Source of the DNA: Bradyrhizobium cytisi
GTDB lineage: Bacteria; Pseudomonadota; Alphaproteobacteria; Rhizobiales; Xanthobacteraceae
Assembly (NCBI RefSeq): GCF_008123515.1
Contig: NZ_VSSR01000027.1
Span: forward strand, 1-64,000
Reading direction: 5' to 3'
Length of the DNA: 64,000 bases
The notes beneath the pieces were generated by a model. That model had not been told where the DNA came from and did no database searches. It was given only the letters and a program-made list of their open reading frames with translations. The position numbers were made by a program, and so were the translations under genes. Below, one piece after another: positions 17,008 through 25,195 of this stretch (position 1 is the first letter of the stretch; the number at the start of each line of letters is the position of its first letter).

Positions 17008-17125
17008 CCGTCATTGCGAGTTCTGATCGGCGAGAAGAGCCGACCCGCATTGGATGAAACTATAAGCAATCCAGGGTCTTTCGGCGGAGAGATTCTGGAT
17101 TGCTGCGCTTCGCTTGCAATGACGG
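17008..17125. repeat. Dispersed palindromic repeat, type A, copy 1
   Basis: The outer arms CCGTCATTGCGAG and CTTGCAATGACGG are inverted with one mismatch. Inner arms GCAATCCAG (17066) and CTGGATTGC (17095) form a second stem. The same two arms recur at 56413-56501. It lies between the fixNOQP promoter and the CBS gene. Elements with these arms are common in Bradyrhizobium-type intergenic DNA. Confidence 0.75.
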
Positions 17126-17157
17126 AGGCTACAACCCTACCGCTTAGCTTGAGACAC

Positions 17158-17583
17158 TCACCCGCTCGCGGTCGCCTTCAGCGCCGTGATGACGTCCTCG
17201 CGCGCGACGATTCCGACCAGCTTTTGGGTCCTGTCGAGCACGATGATGCTCCGGATCCGGTGCTCGACCATGATCTGGAGCACGCGCGTCAGGCGCGTGT
17301 CGGGACTGACATAAATGAACTCAGGTGTCATGACGTCGCCAACCTTGCGGCTCATCAGGTCGTGATAGCGCGGCAGCATCTGGCTCGGCGTGAAGGCGAA
17401 GCACTTCAAGATATCGAACTTCGTGACGATGCCGACGACCTGCCCGTCGTCCTCGACCGGATAGGAGTTGAAATCGTCCTGCTCGAACATCTCGCTGAGC
17501 ACGAGCATGTCGAGGCCGCGCTGCACCGTTTTGACGTTGCGTGTCATGTAGCGGTCGACGGTCTGCTCAAGGAATTTGTACAC
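17158..17583 (-). CDS. CBS-pair protein
   Basis: 141 residues made up almost wholly of two CBS motifs: 'YMTRNVKTVQRGLDMLVLSEMF' (about 12) and 'VMTPEFIYVSPDTRLTRVLQIM' (about 83), each ending in 'GIVTKFDIL' or 'GIVAREDVI'. It is likely a small cytosolic adenine-nucleotide sensor. It follows the second USP gene by 36 bp on the same strand. The pair probably shares the FixK-like box at 18520, mirroring the CBS-BON and USP pair at the left of the cluster. Confidence 0.9.
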   Translation of the reverse strand: MYKFLEQTVDRYMTRNVKTVQRGLDMLVLSEMFEQDDFNSYPVEDDGQVVGIVTKFDILKCFAFTPSQMLPRYHDLMSRKVGDVMTPEFIYVSPDTRLTRVLQIMVEHRIRSIIVLDRTQKLVGIVAREDVITALKATASG

Positions 17584-17619
17584 GGCGCGTCCTCATCGAT
17601 TCGTCTTGTGTTCGAGGCG

Positions 17620-18459
17620 TCAGTGCGACAGCAGCGCACAGCGGGCGGTTTGCGTGACTAGATATTGCGTGACGCCGCCGAGGATCAGCTCGCGGAAGCG
17701 CGAATGGCCGTAGGCGCCGGCGACGATCAGCCCGGCCGCGACGTCGTCGGCAACCTTCTCCAATCGTTGGGCGGCAGTTTCGGCTCCACCCGCTCCCGAG
17801 ACCCGCGCGGTCGCGGTGACGCCATGGCGGGCGAGCCAGGCGGCAACGTCGCCGACCCGCGCCACCACGGCCGAACGGTCGTCATCGTCCTCCGGAATTT
17901 CAACGATGGTGACATCCCTCGCCTTTCGTAGCATCGGCAACGCATCGGCCACGGCGCGGCGCGCCTCGGGCGTGTCCTTCCAGGCTACGAGAACGTCGCG
18001 CAGATCGAGCCAGGTGATCCGGTCAGGCACGACCAGAAGGGGTCGGCCGGCCTGCATCACCAGATCCTTCGGGCTTACCAGCGAAAACGCATCTGAGAAG
18101 GCCGGACTCTGCCCGCCACTGACCACGATGTCGGCGCAGCGCGCCTGCGCCAGGACGAATCGCGCGGGAAAATCTGTGGCGCTGCGCCATTCCGCGCGCC
18201 CACCGCGGGTCCTGGTCGCAGTCGCAGCGTGGAATTCCGCCTCCAGATCAGCAAGACACCTCTTGACAGCGGCCTCCTCCTGATCGATCAGGCGTTGGGC
18301 CGCAGCGCCATCGGTGAAATAAATCGGCGGCGCGAACTTCGCTGCGGCGACCCCGACGAGTGCGGCCTCGTACCGTTCGGCGAGTTCGCCCGCAACCTGA
18401 AGGCGCGCATTGTTGGGCTGATTCAGCGCGAGGCTGACCATCACGGTGGCGTATGTCAT
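17620..18459 (-). CDS. Tandem universal stress protein (UspA family)
   Basis: 279 residues. Begins 'MTYATVMVSLALNQPNNARL'. The second USP half starts near residue 155 with 'DLRDVLVAWKDTPEARRAV' and ends 'AAGLIVAGAYGHSRFRELILGGVTQYLV', containing a clear G-x(2)-G type nucleotide loop. The start is the ATG at 18459; the open frame runs on upstream only because it is antisense to fixL. In an operon with the CBS gene. A FixK-like box with one mismatch is 67 bp upstream. Same length and layout as the USP at 3049, so the two are paralogues. Confidence 0.92.
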   Translation of the reverse strand: MTYATVMVSLALNQPNNARLQVAGELAERYEAALVGVAAAKFAPPIYFTDGAAAQRLIDQEEAAVKRCLADLEAEFHAATATRTRGGRAEWRSATDFPARFVLAQARCADIVVSGGQSPAFSDAFSLVSPKDLVMQAGRPLLVVPDRITWLDLRDVLVAWKDTPEARRAVADALPMLRKARDVTIVEIPEDDDDRSAVVARVGDVAAWLARHGVTATARVSGAGGAETAAQRLEKVADDVAAGLIVAGAYGHSRFRELILGGVTQYLVTQTARCALLSH

Positions 18460-18519
18460 CGGGCGTCTCCGCGGCAGCGTGCTTTGACCAAAATTGTAGC
18501 CCCGCGGCGATCCGGCAGG

Positions 18520-18533
18520 ATGAGCTAGATCAA
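18520..18533. promoter_or_regulatory. FixK-like box (one mismatch) upstream of the USP-CBS operon
   Basis: Read toward the USP gene this is TTGATCTAGCTCAT, one base off TTGA-N6-TCAA. The centre is 67 bp from the USP start, the same as for the other boxes. It lies between the divergent USP and fixL genes. Confidence 0.5.
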
Positions 18534-18663
18534 ATCGCCCTCGCCGTGCCGCGGGAAATCCACCAACAGAATCAGACATCGGAACTTGCCTCCGAGGCGT
18601 CCTTGGGCGAAATTGCCGACACGTCGCGGCGCTTCGCCCGCGGCGCAGAATGGGAGCAACCGC

Positions 18664-20187
18664 TTGGCGCCGACCCGGGTCACGCATCCGCCAGACGATC
18701 ATCGCGGCCAGCATTTCCGGGTCCGGATCGAGGGGTTCGGCGTCGGCACGTGGGATCTCGACCTCACGACGCGCGAGCTGGAATGGTCGGAAACCGCGCG
18801 GATGCTGCTCGGTATCGAGCGCGGCAGGCCTGCGAGCTACGATCTCTTCCTGTCGCGTCTCGAGCCCGACGACCGCGCGCGCGTCGAGACCGCGATCAAA
18901 CAGGTCTCCGAACGCGGCGGCGGCTTCGACGTCTCTTTCAGAATTGCCGGGACGTCCGACCGGGGCAAATGGATCCGGGCTCGTGCCGGCCTCATCAGGG
19001 ATGATGCCGGCGTTGCCCGCCACCTCAGCGGCATCTTCCTCGATGTCGACGAGGAGAAACAGGTCGAGGAAACCCTGCGCACACGCGAGACCCACCTCCG
19101 CTCCATCCTGCACACCATTCCCGACGCCATGATCGTCATCGACGGAAGCGGCGTCATGCAGCTGTTCAGCACGGCGGCCGAACGCCTGTTCGGCTGGTCC
19201 GAGCAGGAGGCGATCGGCCGGAACGTCAGCATCCTGATGCCGGAGCCGGACCGCACCCGCCACGACAGCTACATTGCGCGCTATCGCTCGACCAACGATC
19301 CGCACATCATCGGCATCGGCCGCATCGTGACAGGCAAGCGCCGCGACGGCACCACGTTCCCGATGCATCTCTCGATCGGCGAGATGCAGTCCGATGGCAA
19401 GCCCTATTTCACCGGCTTCGTTCGCGACCTCACCGAGCATCAGAAGACCCAGGCGAGGCTGCAGGAGTTGCAGTCGGAGCTCGTCCATGTGTCCCGGCTG
19501 ACGGCGATGGGCGAGATGGCCTCTGCGCTTGCCCACGAGATCAACCAGCCGCTGGCGGCGATCAGCAACTATATGAAGGGATCGCGGCGGCTGCTCGCCG
19601 GCAGCACCGATCCCAACACGGCGAAGATCGAAACCGCGCTGGACCGTGCCTCGGAACAGGCGCTGCGCGCCGGCCAGATCATCCGGCGCCTGCGCGACTT
19701 CGTCTCCCGCGGCGAATCCGAGAAGCGGGTCGAGAGCCTGTCGAAGCTGATCGAGGAGGCAGGCGCGCTCGGCCTTGCCGGCGCGCGCGAGCAGAACGTG
19801 CAGCTCCGCTTCAATCTCGATCCCGGCGCCGACCTCGTCCTCGCCGACCGGGTGCAGATCCAGCAGGTTCTGGTCAATCTGTACCGCAACGCGCTGGAAG
19901 CGATGGCGCAGTCGCCGCGGCGCGAGCTGATCGTCACCAACAGGCGCGTCACCGACGACGTGATCGAGGTCGAGGTGTCGGACACCGGCTCCGGCTTCCG
20001 GGAAGACGTCATTCCAAACCTGTTTCAGACCTTCTTCACCACCAAGGAGACTGGCATGGGCGTGGGATTGTCGATCAGTCGCTCGATCATCGAAGCTCAC
20101 GGCGGCCGCATGGTGGCCGAGAGCAACGCATCGGGCGGCGCGACATTCCGCTTCACTTTACCGGCAGCCGATGAGACTGAGCAATGA
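18664..20187 (+). CDS. fixL: Oxygen-sensing haem histidine kinase FixL
   Basis: 507 residues from a TTG at 18664 preceded by GGGAG. This start gives 'MAPTRVTHPPDD' and places the haem-ligand histidine ('DRTRHDSYIARYR') exactly at residue 200, as in B. diazoefficiens FixL (505 residues). Domains: PAS-A (about 20-135), haem-PAS-B (about 140-255, with 'DPHIIGIGR' supplying the distal arginine), HisKA with 'SALAHEINQPLAAISNYMKG', and an ATPase domain with 'VSDTGSGF' and 'GMGVGLSISRSI'. No membrane segments, as expected for the soluble Bradyrhizobium type. It phosphorylates FixJ when O2 falls. Confidence 0.96.
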   Translation: MAPTRVTHPPDDHRGQHFRVRIEGFGVGTWDLDLTTRELEWSETARMLLGIERGRPASYDLFLSRLEPDDRARVETAIKQVSERGGGFDVSFRIAGTSDRGKWIRARAGLIRDDAGVARHLSGIFLDVDEEKQVEETLRTRETHLRSILHTIPDAMIVIDGSGVMQLFSTAAERLFGWSEQEAIGRNVSILMPEPDRTRHDSYIARYRSTNDPHIIGIGRIVTGKRRDGTTFPMHLSIGEMQSDGKPYFTGFVRDLTEHQKTQARLQELQSELVHVSRLTAMGEMASALAHEINQPLAAISNYMKGSRRLLAGSTDPNTAKIETALDRASEQALRAGQIIRRLRDFVSRGESEKRVESLSKLIEEAGALGLAGAREQNVQLRFNLDPGADLVLADRVQIQQVLVNLYRNALEAMAQSPRRELIVTNRRVTDDVIEVEVSDTGSGFREDVIPNLFQTFFTTKETGMGVGLSISRSIIEAHGGRMVAESNASGGATFRFTLPAADETEQ

Positions 20188-20801
20188 CGACCAAGGGACA
20201 TGTCTACGTCATCGATGACGACGAGGCGATGCGGGACTCGCTCAACTTCCTGCTGGATTCTGCAGGTTTTGGCGTCACGCTATTCGACAACGCGCAAAGC
20301 TTCGTCGACGCCTTGCCCCGCCTCGCCTTCGGCTGCGTCGTCTCGGACATCAGGATGCCGGGCCTCGACGGCATCGAGCTGTTGAAACGGATGAAGGCAC
20401 AGCACTCGCCCTTCCCGATCCTGATCATGACCGGCCATGGGGACGTGCCGCTCGCGGTCGAGGCAATGAAGCTCGGCGCCGTCGATTTCCTCGAAAAGCC
20501 GTTCGAGGACGACCGTCTCACCGCCATGATCGAGACCGCGATCCGTCAAGCCGGGCCTGCGGCCAGGAGCGACGCCATCGCCCAGGACATCGCCGCTCGC
20601 GTCGGCTCCCTGAGCCCAAGGGAGCGGCAGGTCATGGAAGGCCTGGTCGCGGGCCTCTCCAACAAGCTGATCGCCCGCGACTACGACATCAGCCCGCGCA
20701 CCATCGAGGTGTACCGCGCCAATGTCATGACCAAGATGCAGGCGGGCAGCCTGTCGGAACTGGTCCGGCTGGCGATGCGCGCCGGCATGCTGAAGGATTG
20801 A
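20184..20801 (+). CDS. fixJ: Response regulator FixJ
   Basis: 205 residues. The receiver domain (1-120) has acidic 'DDDE' at 11-14, the phosphoryl site Asp55 in 'VVSDIRMPGLDG' and a lysine in 'LEKPFED'. It is followed by a LuxR-type HTH (about 140-200, 'SPRERQVMEGLVAGLSNKLIA'). The ATG overlaps the fixL stop (ATGA), so synthesis is coupled. Phosphorylated FixJ activates fixK2; the likely site is the palindrome at 21265. Confidence 0.96.
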   Translation: MTTKGHVYVIDDDEAMRDSLNFLLDSAGFGVTLFDNAQSFVDALPRLAFGCVVSDIRMPGLDGIELLKRMKAQHSPFPILIMTGHGDVPLAVEAMKLGAVDFLEKPFEDDRLTAMIETAIRQAGPAARSDAIAQDIAARVGSLSPRERQVMEGLVAGLSNKLIARDYDISPRTIEVYRANVMTKMQAGSLSELVRLAMRAGMLKD

Positions 20802-20844
20802 GGGAAGTCAAAACGGCTCGCCCCGTCCGTGCTACGCGATCGGA

Positions 20845-21264
20845 ATGATCGAGATCGTCTCGCACCAACGGCGGCCAATGGCATCATCCGCACAGCCTAT
20901 CGTCTACGTGGTCGACGACGATGAGGCCGTGCTGGGTTCGCTGCGCTTCCTGCTGGAAACGGATGGCTTTGCGGTGCGGACCTTCCGGAACGCCACCGCG
21001 CTGCTCAACGCGACGAGCCTGCCCGGCCCGGATTGCTACGTGATCGATTACAAGATGCCCGATATCAACGGCATCGAGCTCGCCGACCGCTTGCGCCAAA
21101 CCGACGGCGACGCCCCGATGATCCTGATCACCGGCGATCCCGACCGCAATATCTCTGCCCGGGCGGCAGCGGCGGGCGTGAAAGACGTGATTTTGAAGCC
21201 GCTTCTGGATGAAAACCTGGTCAAGCGCATCCGCCGCGCTATCCAGGACCGGCGCGGAAACTGA
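20845..21264 (+). CDS. Single-domain response regulator (receiver)
   Basis: 139 residues, or 128 from the ATG at 20878. It is a receiver domain only: 'VYVVDDDEAVLGSLRFLLE', the phosphoryl aspartate in 'CYVIDYKMPDINGIEL', and 'DVILKPLLDENLV'. There is no output domain. A receiver gene occupies the same place between fixJ and fixK2 in B. diazoefficiens (established context). It might buffer phosphate from FixL or act in another relay; its role is not shown by the sequence. Confidence 0.9.
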   Translation: MIEIVSHQRRPMASSAQPIVYVVDDDEAVLGSLRFLLETDGFAVRTFRNATALLNATSLPGPDCYVIDYKMPDINGIELADRLRQTDGDAPMILITGDPDRNISARAAAAGVKDVILKPLLDENLVKRIRRAIQDRRGN

Positions 21265-21284
21265 CTTACGGGATTCTACGTAAG
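21265..21284. promoter_or_regulatory. Candidate FixJ-binding palindrome in the fixK2 promoter
   Basis: CTTACG and CGTAAG are perfect inverted 6-bp arms around 8 bases, starting right after the receiver gene stop and ending 83 bp upstream of the fixK2 ATG. The arms resemble the TACGTA-type FixJ sites of rhizobial fixK promoters. Confidence 0.6.
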
Positions 21285-21367
21285 GGCACCTCCCTAAGAT
21301 ATCGCTCGAAATTTTCAGGCTGCTCAACCCCGCGTAGCAATGCGTCATCACAACGGAGATGACGCAG

Positions 21368-22066
21368 ATGCTGACCCAGACACTCAACACCAAGACGATG
21401 AACACCCGGATCGGCGGCCAGATTGCTCCTGCCCATTCTCTCACCGACCAGTTTGGCGCGATCACCGGCCACGTCGGCCTTCTCGCCACCGAGTTTTCCT
21501 ACCGCAAGGACGAAGAAATCTACGGGGAGGACGAGCCGGCCGAATACGTCTATCAGGTCGTCACTGGCGCGGTCCGCAGCTATAAGCTCCTCTCGGACGG
21601 TCGCCGGCAGATCGGCGCCTTCCATCTTCCCGGCGACGCGTTCGGCCTCGAGTCGGTCCCCGCCCACCGCCTCGCCGCCGAAGCCATTATCGACACCACC
21701 GTCCGCCTCGTGAAGCGTGCGAGCCTCGAAAAGGCCGCCGGCACCGACGTGCAGGTCGCCCGCAAGCTCTGGGCGATCACCGCAGGCGAACTTCGCCACG
21801 CCGAAGACCACATGCTGCTGCTGGGCCGTAAGACCGCGATGGAGCGCGTCGCGACCTTCCTGCTCGAAATGGACCGCCGCCTCGCCGTAGCCGGCATGAT
21901 GGCACTGCCAATGTGCCGCCGCGACATCGGCGACTATCTCGGCCTCACGCTCGAGACCGTGTCGCGCGCACTATCCCAGCTTCACGCCCAAGGCATTCTC
22001 GGCTTCTCCGGCGCTCGCCACATCGTGCTGCGCAACCGCCAGCGCCTGCATAATCTCGACTCCTGA
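21368..22066 (+). CDS. fixK2: CRP/FNR-type transcription activator FixK2
   Basis: 232 residues from the second ATG (21368), chosen because GGAGA lies about 8 bases before it, whereas the ATG at 21359 overlaps that site. With this start the redox-sensitive cysteine in 'ALPMCRRDIGDYLGL' is residue 183, as in the characterised B. diazoefficiens protein. A cyclic-nucleotide-like effector fold occupies about 25-140 and the HTH 'LGLTLETVSRALSQLHAQGI' about 190-215. The N-terminal iron-sulfur cysteines of FNR are absent. It activates the fixNOQP, fixGHIS and stress genes seen here. Confidence 0.96.
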   Translation: MLTQTLNTKTMNTRIGGQIAPAHSLTDQFGAITGHVGLLATEFSYRKDEEIYGEDEPAEYVYQVVTGAVRSYKLLSDGRRQIGAFHLPGDAFGLESVPAHRLAAEAIIDTTVRLVKRASLEKAAGTDVQVARKLWAITAGELRHAEDHMLLLGRKTAMERVATFLLEMDRRLAVAGMMALPMCRRDIGDYLGLTLETVSRALSQLHAQGILGFSGARHIVLRNRQRLHNLDS

Positions 22067-22183
22067 TCGCTCTTCGCTGCTGGCGCACTCCTCAGAGGTA
22101 TCCCCGAGCGCGCCCTCCCCGCGGGGCAGCCCGATGAAGGTCAGGGTTGCGAACTGTCGCTTAGATAAGCGCAGGAGCGATAC

Positions 22184-23540
22184 GTGAGACTGGATCTGGC
22201 GCATTCGTACGGCCTGGACAGGCTTCCCCGCTACACGAGCTACCCGACCGCACCGCATTTCTCGCCTGGGATCAGTGAAGGCGACTACCGAAGCTGGCTG
22301 AAGACGCTGTCGTCCCGGCAGCCGGCCTCGATCTATCTACACATTCCGTTCTGCCGGTCGATGTGCTGGTACTGCGGCTGCCACACCTCGGTCACGAAGA
22401 AGGACGATCCGATTGCCGTCTACACCTCGGGGCTGCGCACTGAGGCCCATCTCGTCGCCGAAACCATCGGTCGGCGCCTGCCGATCTCCCATATCCATTT
22501 CGGCGGCGGCACACCGACAATCATGACGCCCGAGACCTTTTGCGGATCTCGTGGGTGCGCTCCGCTACTCCTACTTCGTGCTGCCCGACGCTGAACTCGC
22601 CGTGGAGATCGATCCGCGCACCCTGACGGAGGCAATGGCCGAGGCCCTGGGCTGCAGCGGAGTCACCCGCGCCAGTCTCGGCGTCCAGAGTTTCGATCCG
22701 GCTGTGCAGCGCGCCATCAACCGTCTGCAGAGCTTCGAGCAGACCGCTAAGGGTGTCGAGCAACTGAGGCGTTCCGGGGTCAGCCGGCTTAACTTCGATC
22801 TTCTCTACGGTCTGCCGCTTCAAACGGTACAATCGTGCCTGGACACTGTCGTCAAGTGCATTGAACTCCGTCCGGATCGCTTCTCGGTGTTCGGCTACGC
22901 CCACGTTCCGTCGTTCAAGAAGCATCAGCGGAAGATCGACGAAGACGCTCTTCCCGCCAGCATCGAGCGGCACCTGCGATCCGAAACGATCGCAGAGGCG
23001 CTCGTTGGCGCCGGCTACGTGCGCATAGGCTTCGACCACTTTGCCCTGCCCAACGACAGTCTCGCCGCGGCGAAGCACGACGGGCGGCTGCGCCGGAATT
23101 TCCAAGGCTACACGGACGACACCGCGGAAACAATCATCGGGCTTGGCGCAAGCGCGGTCGGCCGGATGCCGCAAGGTTTCGTGCAGAATGTCGTGGCGAC
23201 GCGCGATTACCTCGCGCGCATCGCCGACGACCGACTCGCCACCGTCAAAGGCTACTCATTCACCGCGGACGATCGCTTCCGGGCCGATCTCATCGAGCGG
23301 GTCATGTGCGATATGGCCGTGGATCTGTCGAAGATCGCTCGGTCCCATGGCCGGGATCCGAAGACGGCGATCATCGACCGGTCCCGACTAGAAGGCCTCA
23401 TCGCGGGTGGAGCAGTGACAATGGAAGGCGACGAGCGACTCTTCGTCAGGGAGGGCGCGGAATTTCTGGTCAGGAGCGTGGCGTCCGCATTCGATGCTCA
23501 TCTGACGCGCTCCGCCGCGACCCACAGCCGCGCAGTATAA
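22184..23540 (+). pseudogene. hemN: Oxygen-independent coproporphyrinogen III dehydrogenase HemN, frameshifted
   Basis: The GTG at 22184 follows AGGAG. The first frame carries the radical-SAM signature 'FCRSMCWYCGCHT' (about 55-68) and 'FGGGTPTIM', then runs off at 22594. The rest ('GALRYSYFVLPDAELAVEIDPR' onward) is in the next frame to 23540. One extra T in the TTTT run at 22538-22541 explains it: removing it gives 'PETFADLVGALRYS' and a protein of about 450 residues, normal for HemN. The gene would serve haem synthesis without O2 and sits next to fixK2, as expected. It may be inactivated, or the T may be a sequencing error. Confidence 0.88.
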
Positions 23541-23622
23541 CGCTCCTCAGCCGCCGAATGAGGTGCTACCCCTTGGACGCACGGCGTCCAATCGGTGCGG
23601 CCCGGACGCATCTATCGACCGC

Positions 23623-23775
23623 TTAGGTCTTCGTGCCGGACTCTTCACGGCCGACGCCAACTCGGGGGTGGTGCTTCTGCCGCTCATCGTTAACCACTTG
23701 GCCGGCTGCATCAACGCCGTGCACTTGGAAGACCGACTTCGCGATATCCAGACCGATTGTCGAAATTGACTGCAT
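23623..23775 (-). pseudogene. IS110-family transposase, N-terminal remnant
   Basis: After a strong GGAGGAG site an ATG opens a 50-codon frame that begins 'MQSISTIGLDIAKSVFQVHG' and continues 'VDAAGQVV', the opening of IS110/IS1111 transposases, with the first catalytic aspartate in 'GLDIAK'. After about 28 residues similarity stops and a stop codon follows. Over 300 residues are missing, so this is a relic. The flanking 23541-23622 and 23776-24099 stretches hold no other gene I can support. Confidence 0.75.
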
Positions 23776-24099
23776 AGGTTGCTCCTCCGAATCGTGGGAG
23801 GCTCAAAATGGCGCCCACTCCTTGGCGCTCTCGCGCCGGTGGAGGAGCCGTCCACAGCATCAACAGCTGCCAAAAGTGCTTCTCAATTCATTCGCCTTGC
23901 TCAGCGTCGATCTACTCCTTTTCGCGCATAGAGCTGAGCTTGTTGAACCATCCCTTCTCCGGGTTAACCGGAAAATTCGATCCAACTCTAATTAGACAGC
24001 GGTGCTGCTTGTTTGGCGCACCGGTGCGAGGTTATCTCGTATTGCGAGGTTCGGCGGGACCGGCAATTGAAGCAAAGAAGCTTTTGAGGAGTTCTCGCC

Positions 24100-24471
24100 A
24101 TGATTGAAAGGTCAATGGAACGTCGCGCTCTGCCGCGCGAGGTCATCAATGCACCGGCATTGCTTTCCTTCGATGGAATTACGGGGGTGCATCCGTGTGT
24201 GGTGCGCGACATCAATGCCTTTGGCGCTTGCCTTTCGGCGCCCTATTACATATTCGCAAGCGAGTTTGATCTGTTGTTCAGCGGCTTTCACAACATGCTT
24301 GCCTGTCGAGTAGTATGGAGGCGGGCAACCCTTTCGGGCGTGGTGTTCGTTGTGCGCCGCCGCTCACCAAAGCCGGAGAGTGCAAGCATCATTGAGCTTA
24401 ATGTGCCCAATGCACTCCTGCCGGCGCAGCGCGCTGGCGACGTGTGCGTTCTCCCTTCTGATTTGCGTTGA
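24100..24471 (+). CDS. PilZ-domain protein
   Basis: 123 residues. The PilZ fold is suggested by the R-x(3)-R motif in 'RRALPREVI' (about 8-16) and 'VRDINAFGACLS' (about 43), which takes the D-x-S-x-x-G position with Asn replacing Ser, followed by 'CRVVWRRATLSGVVFV'. PilZ domains bind cyclic di-GMP; the substitution might weaken binding. A GAGGAG site precedes the ATG. It stands alone between two decayed stretches and resembles the PilZ half of the fusion protein at 42565. Confidence 0.7.
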   Translation: MIERSMERRALPREVINAPALLSFDGITGVHPCVVRDINAFGACLSAPYYIFASEFDLLFSGFHNMLACRVVWRRATLSGVVFVVRRRSPKPESASIIELNVPNALLPAQRAGDVCVLPSDLR

Positions 24472-25195
24472 TCTGATAGTCTTGCATCGAATGGATAAGC
24501 GTCTCGTGACAGCCGCGATGACGAGCTATCGCGGGCCAGCTTGGGCTGCACGCAGGTTTGACGCGCTATCCAACAGATACACAAGAAATAGTACGGACCG
24601 CGAGAACCCCAGCATGGCGACGCTATTCCCACAGGATTTCCGCCTCCCGACTCTCCGTCTGGACTTACGGACATCGTCAATCTGGCCTGTCAGGTCGGAA
24701 AAGGCCCAAAAGCGTCGCTCTGGCGCTCACGCCAAACCTTCCGCTTTTCACTATCAACCGACAGATAGTTGCACCGCGCCAGCGGAAGCGATGGGCCACA
24801 GGACTAAACCGCTCGCGCGGTAGGGCGCTGCGGCGAGCGGCATGGCCTTGGATGGACGATGGGAGCGTCGATGAAGGTCTGATCCGGAAAAGTGCGCAGC
24901 GGTTTTCCGAAAAGATCATTCTCAAAACAACTACCTGGAGCGCGATGATGATTCATCCCAATCTCATCGCGCTTTAGAAACTGACCAGACGTTCGACCAG
25001 CGTAGGTTCAACTCCCCGCTCCAACCGCCTGTCGAAGCGGAAGACTTGCGGTAGCGCGCTCGAATTCTCCCTCGGACGTCTCTTCCGATTGCTCGCTCAG
25101 AGCGCGTACCATTGTGCGCATATCGTCATTGGTAGTATTGTCCACTCGGGCTCGGGGGCACGCAATGGCAATTAACTCACTATGGGAGGGTTAAC
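24472..25195. other. Gene-free stretch containing one dispersed repeat
   Basis: No ORF here has recognisable protein content or a convincing ribosome site. The only structure noticed is the palindromic repeat at 24881-24977, plus the GGGAGGG ribosome site of the next gene at the right end. Confidence 0.6.
24881..24977. repeat. Dispersed palindromic repeat, type B
   Basis: It starts GATCCGGAAAAGTGCGCAGC and ends with a stem AGCGCGATGA (24939) / TCATCGCGCT (24964), a perfect 10-bp inverted repeat. I recognise this as a repeat often seen between genes in Rhizobiales. Only one copy is seen in this window. Confidence 0.6.

Noticed and set aside
18460..20100. Very long minus-strand open frame continuing upstream of the second USP gene
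   Set aside because: It is antisense to fixL and fixJ and reads as low-complexity Arg/Ala sequence; the USP gene proper begins at the ATG at 18459.
22150..22163. TTGCGAACTGTCGC upstream of hemN as a FixK box
   Set aside because: Two of the four conserved bases of the second half-site are wrong, and it lies only about 28 bp from the start codon.
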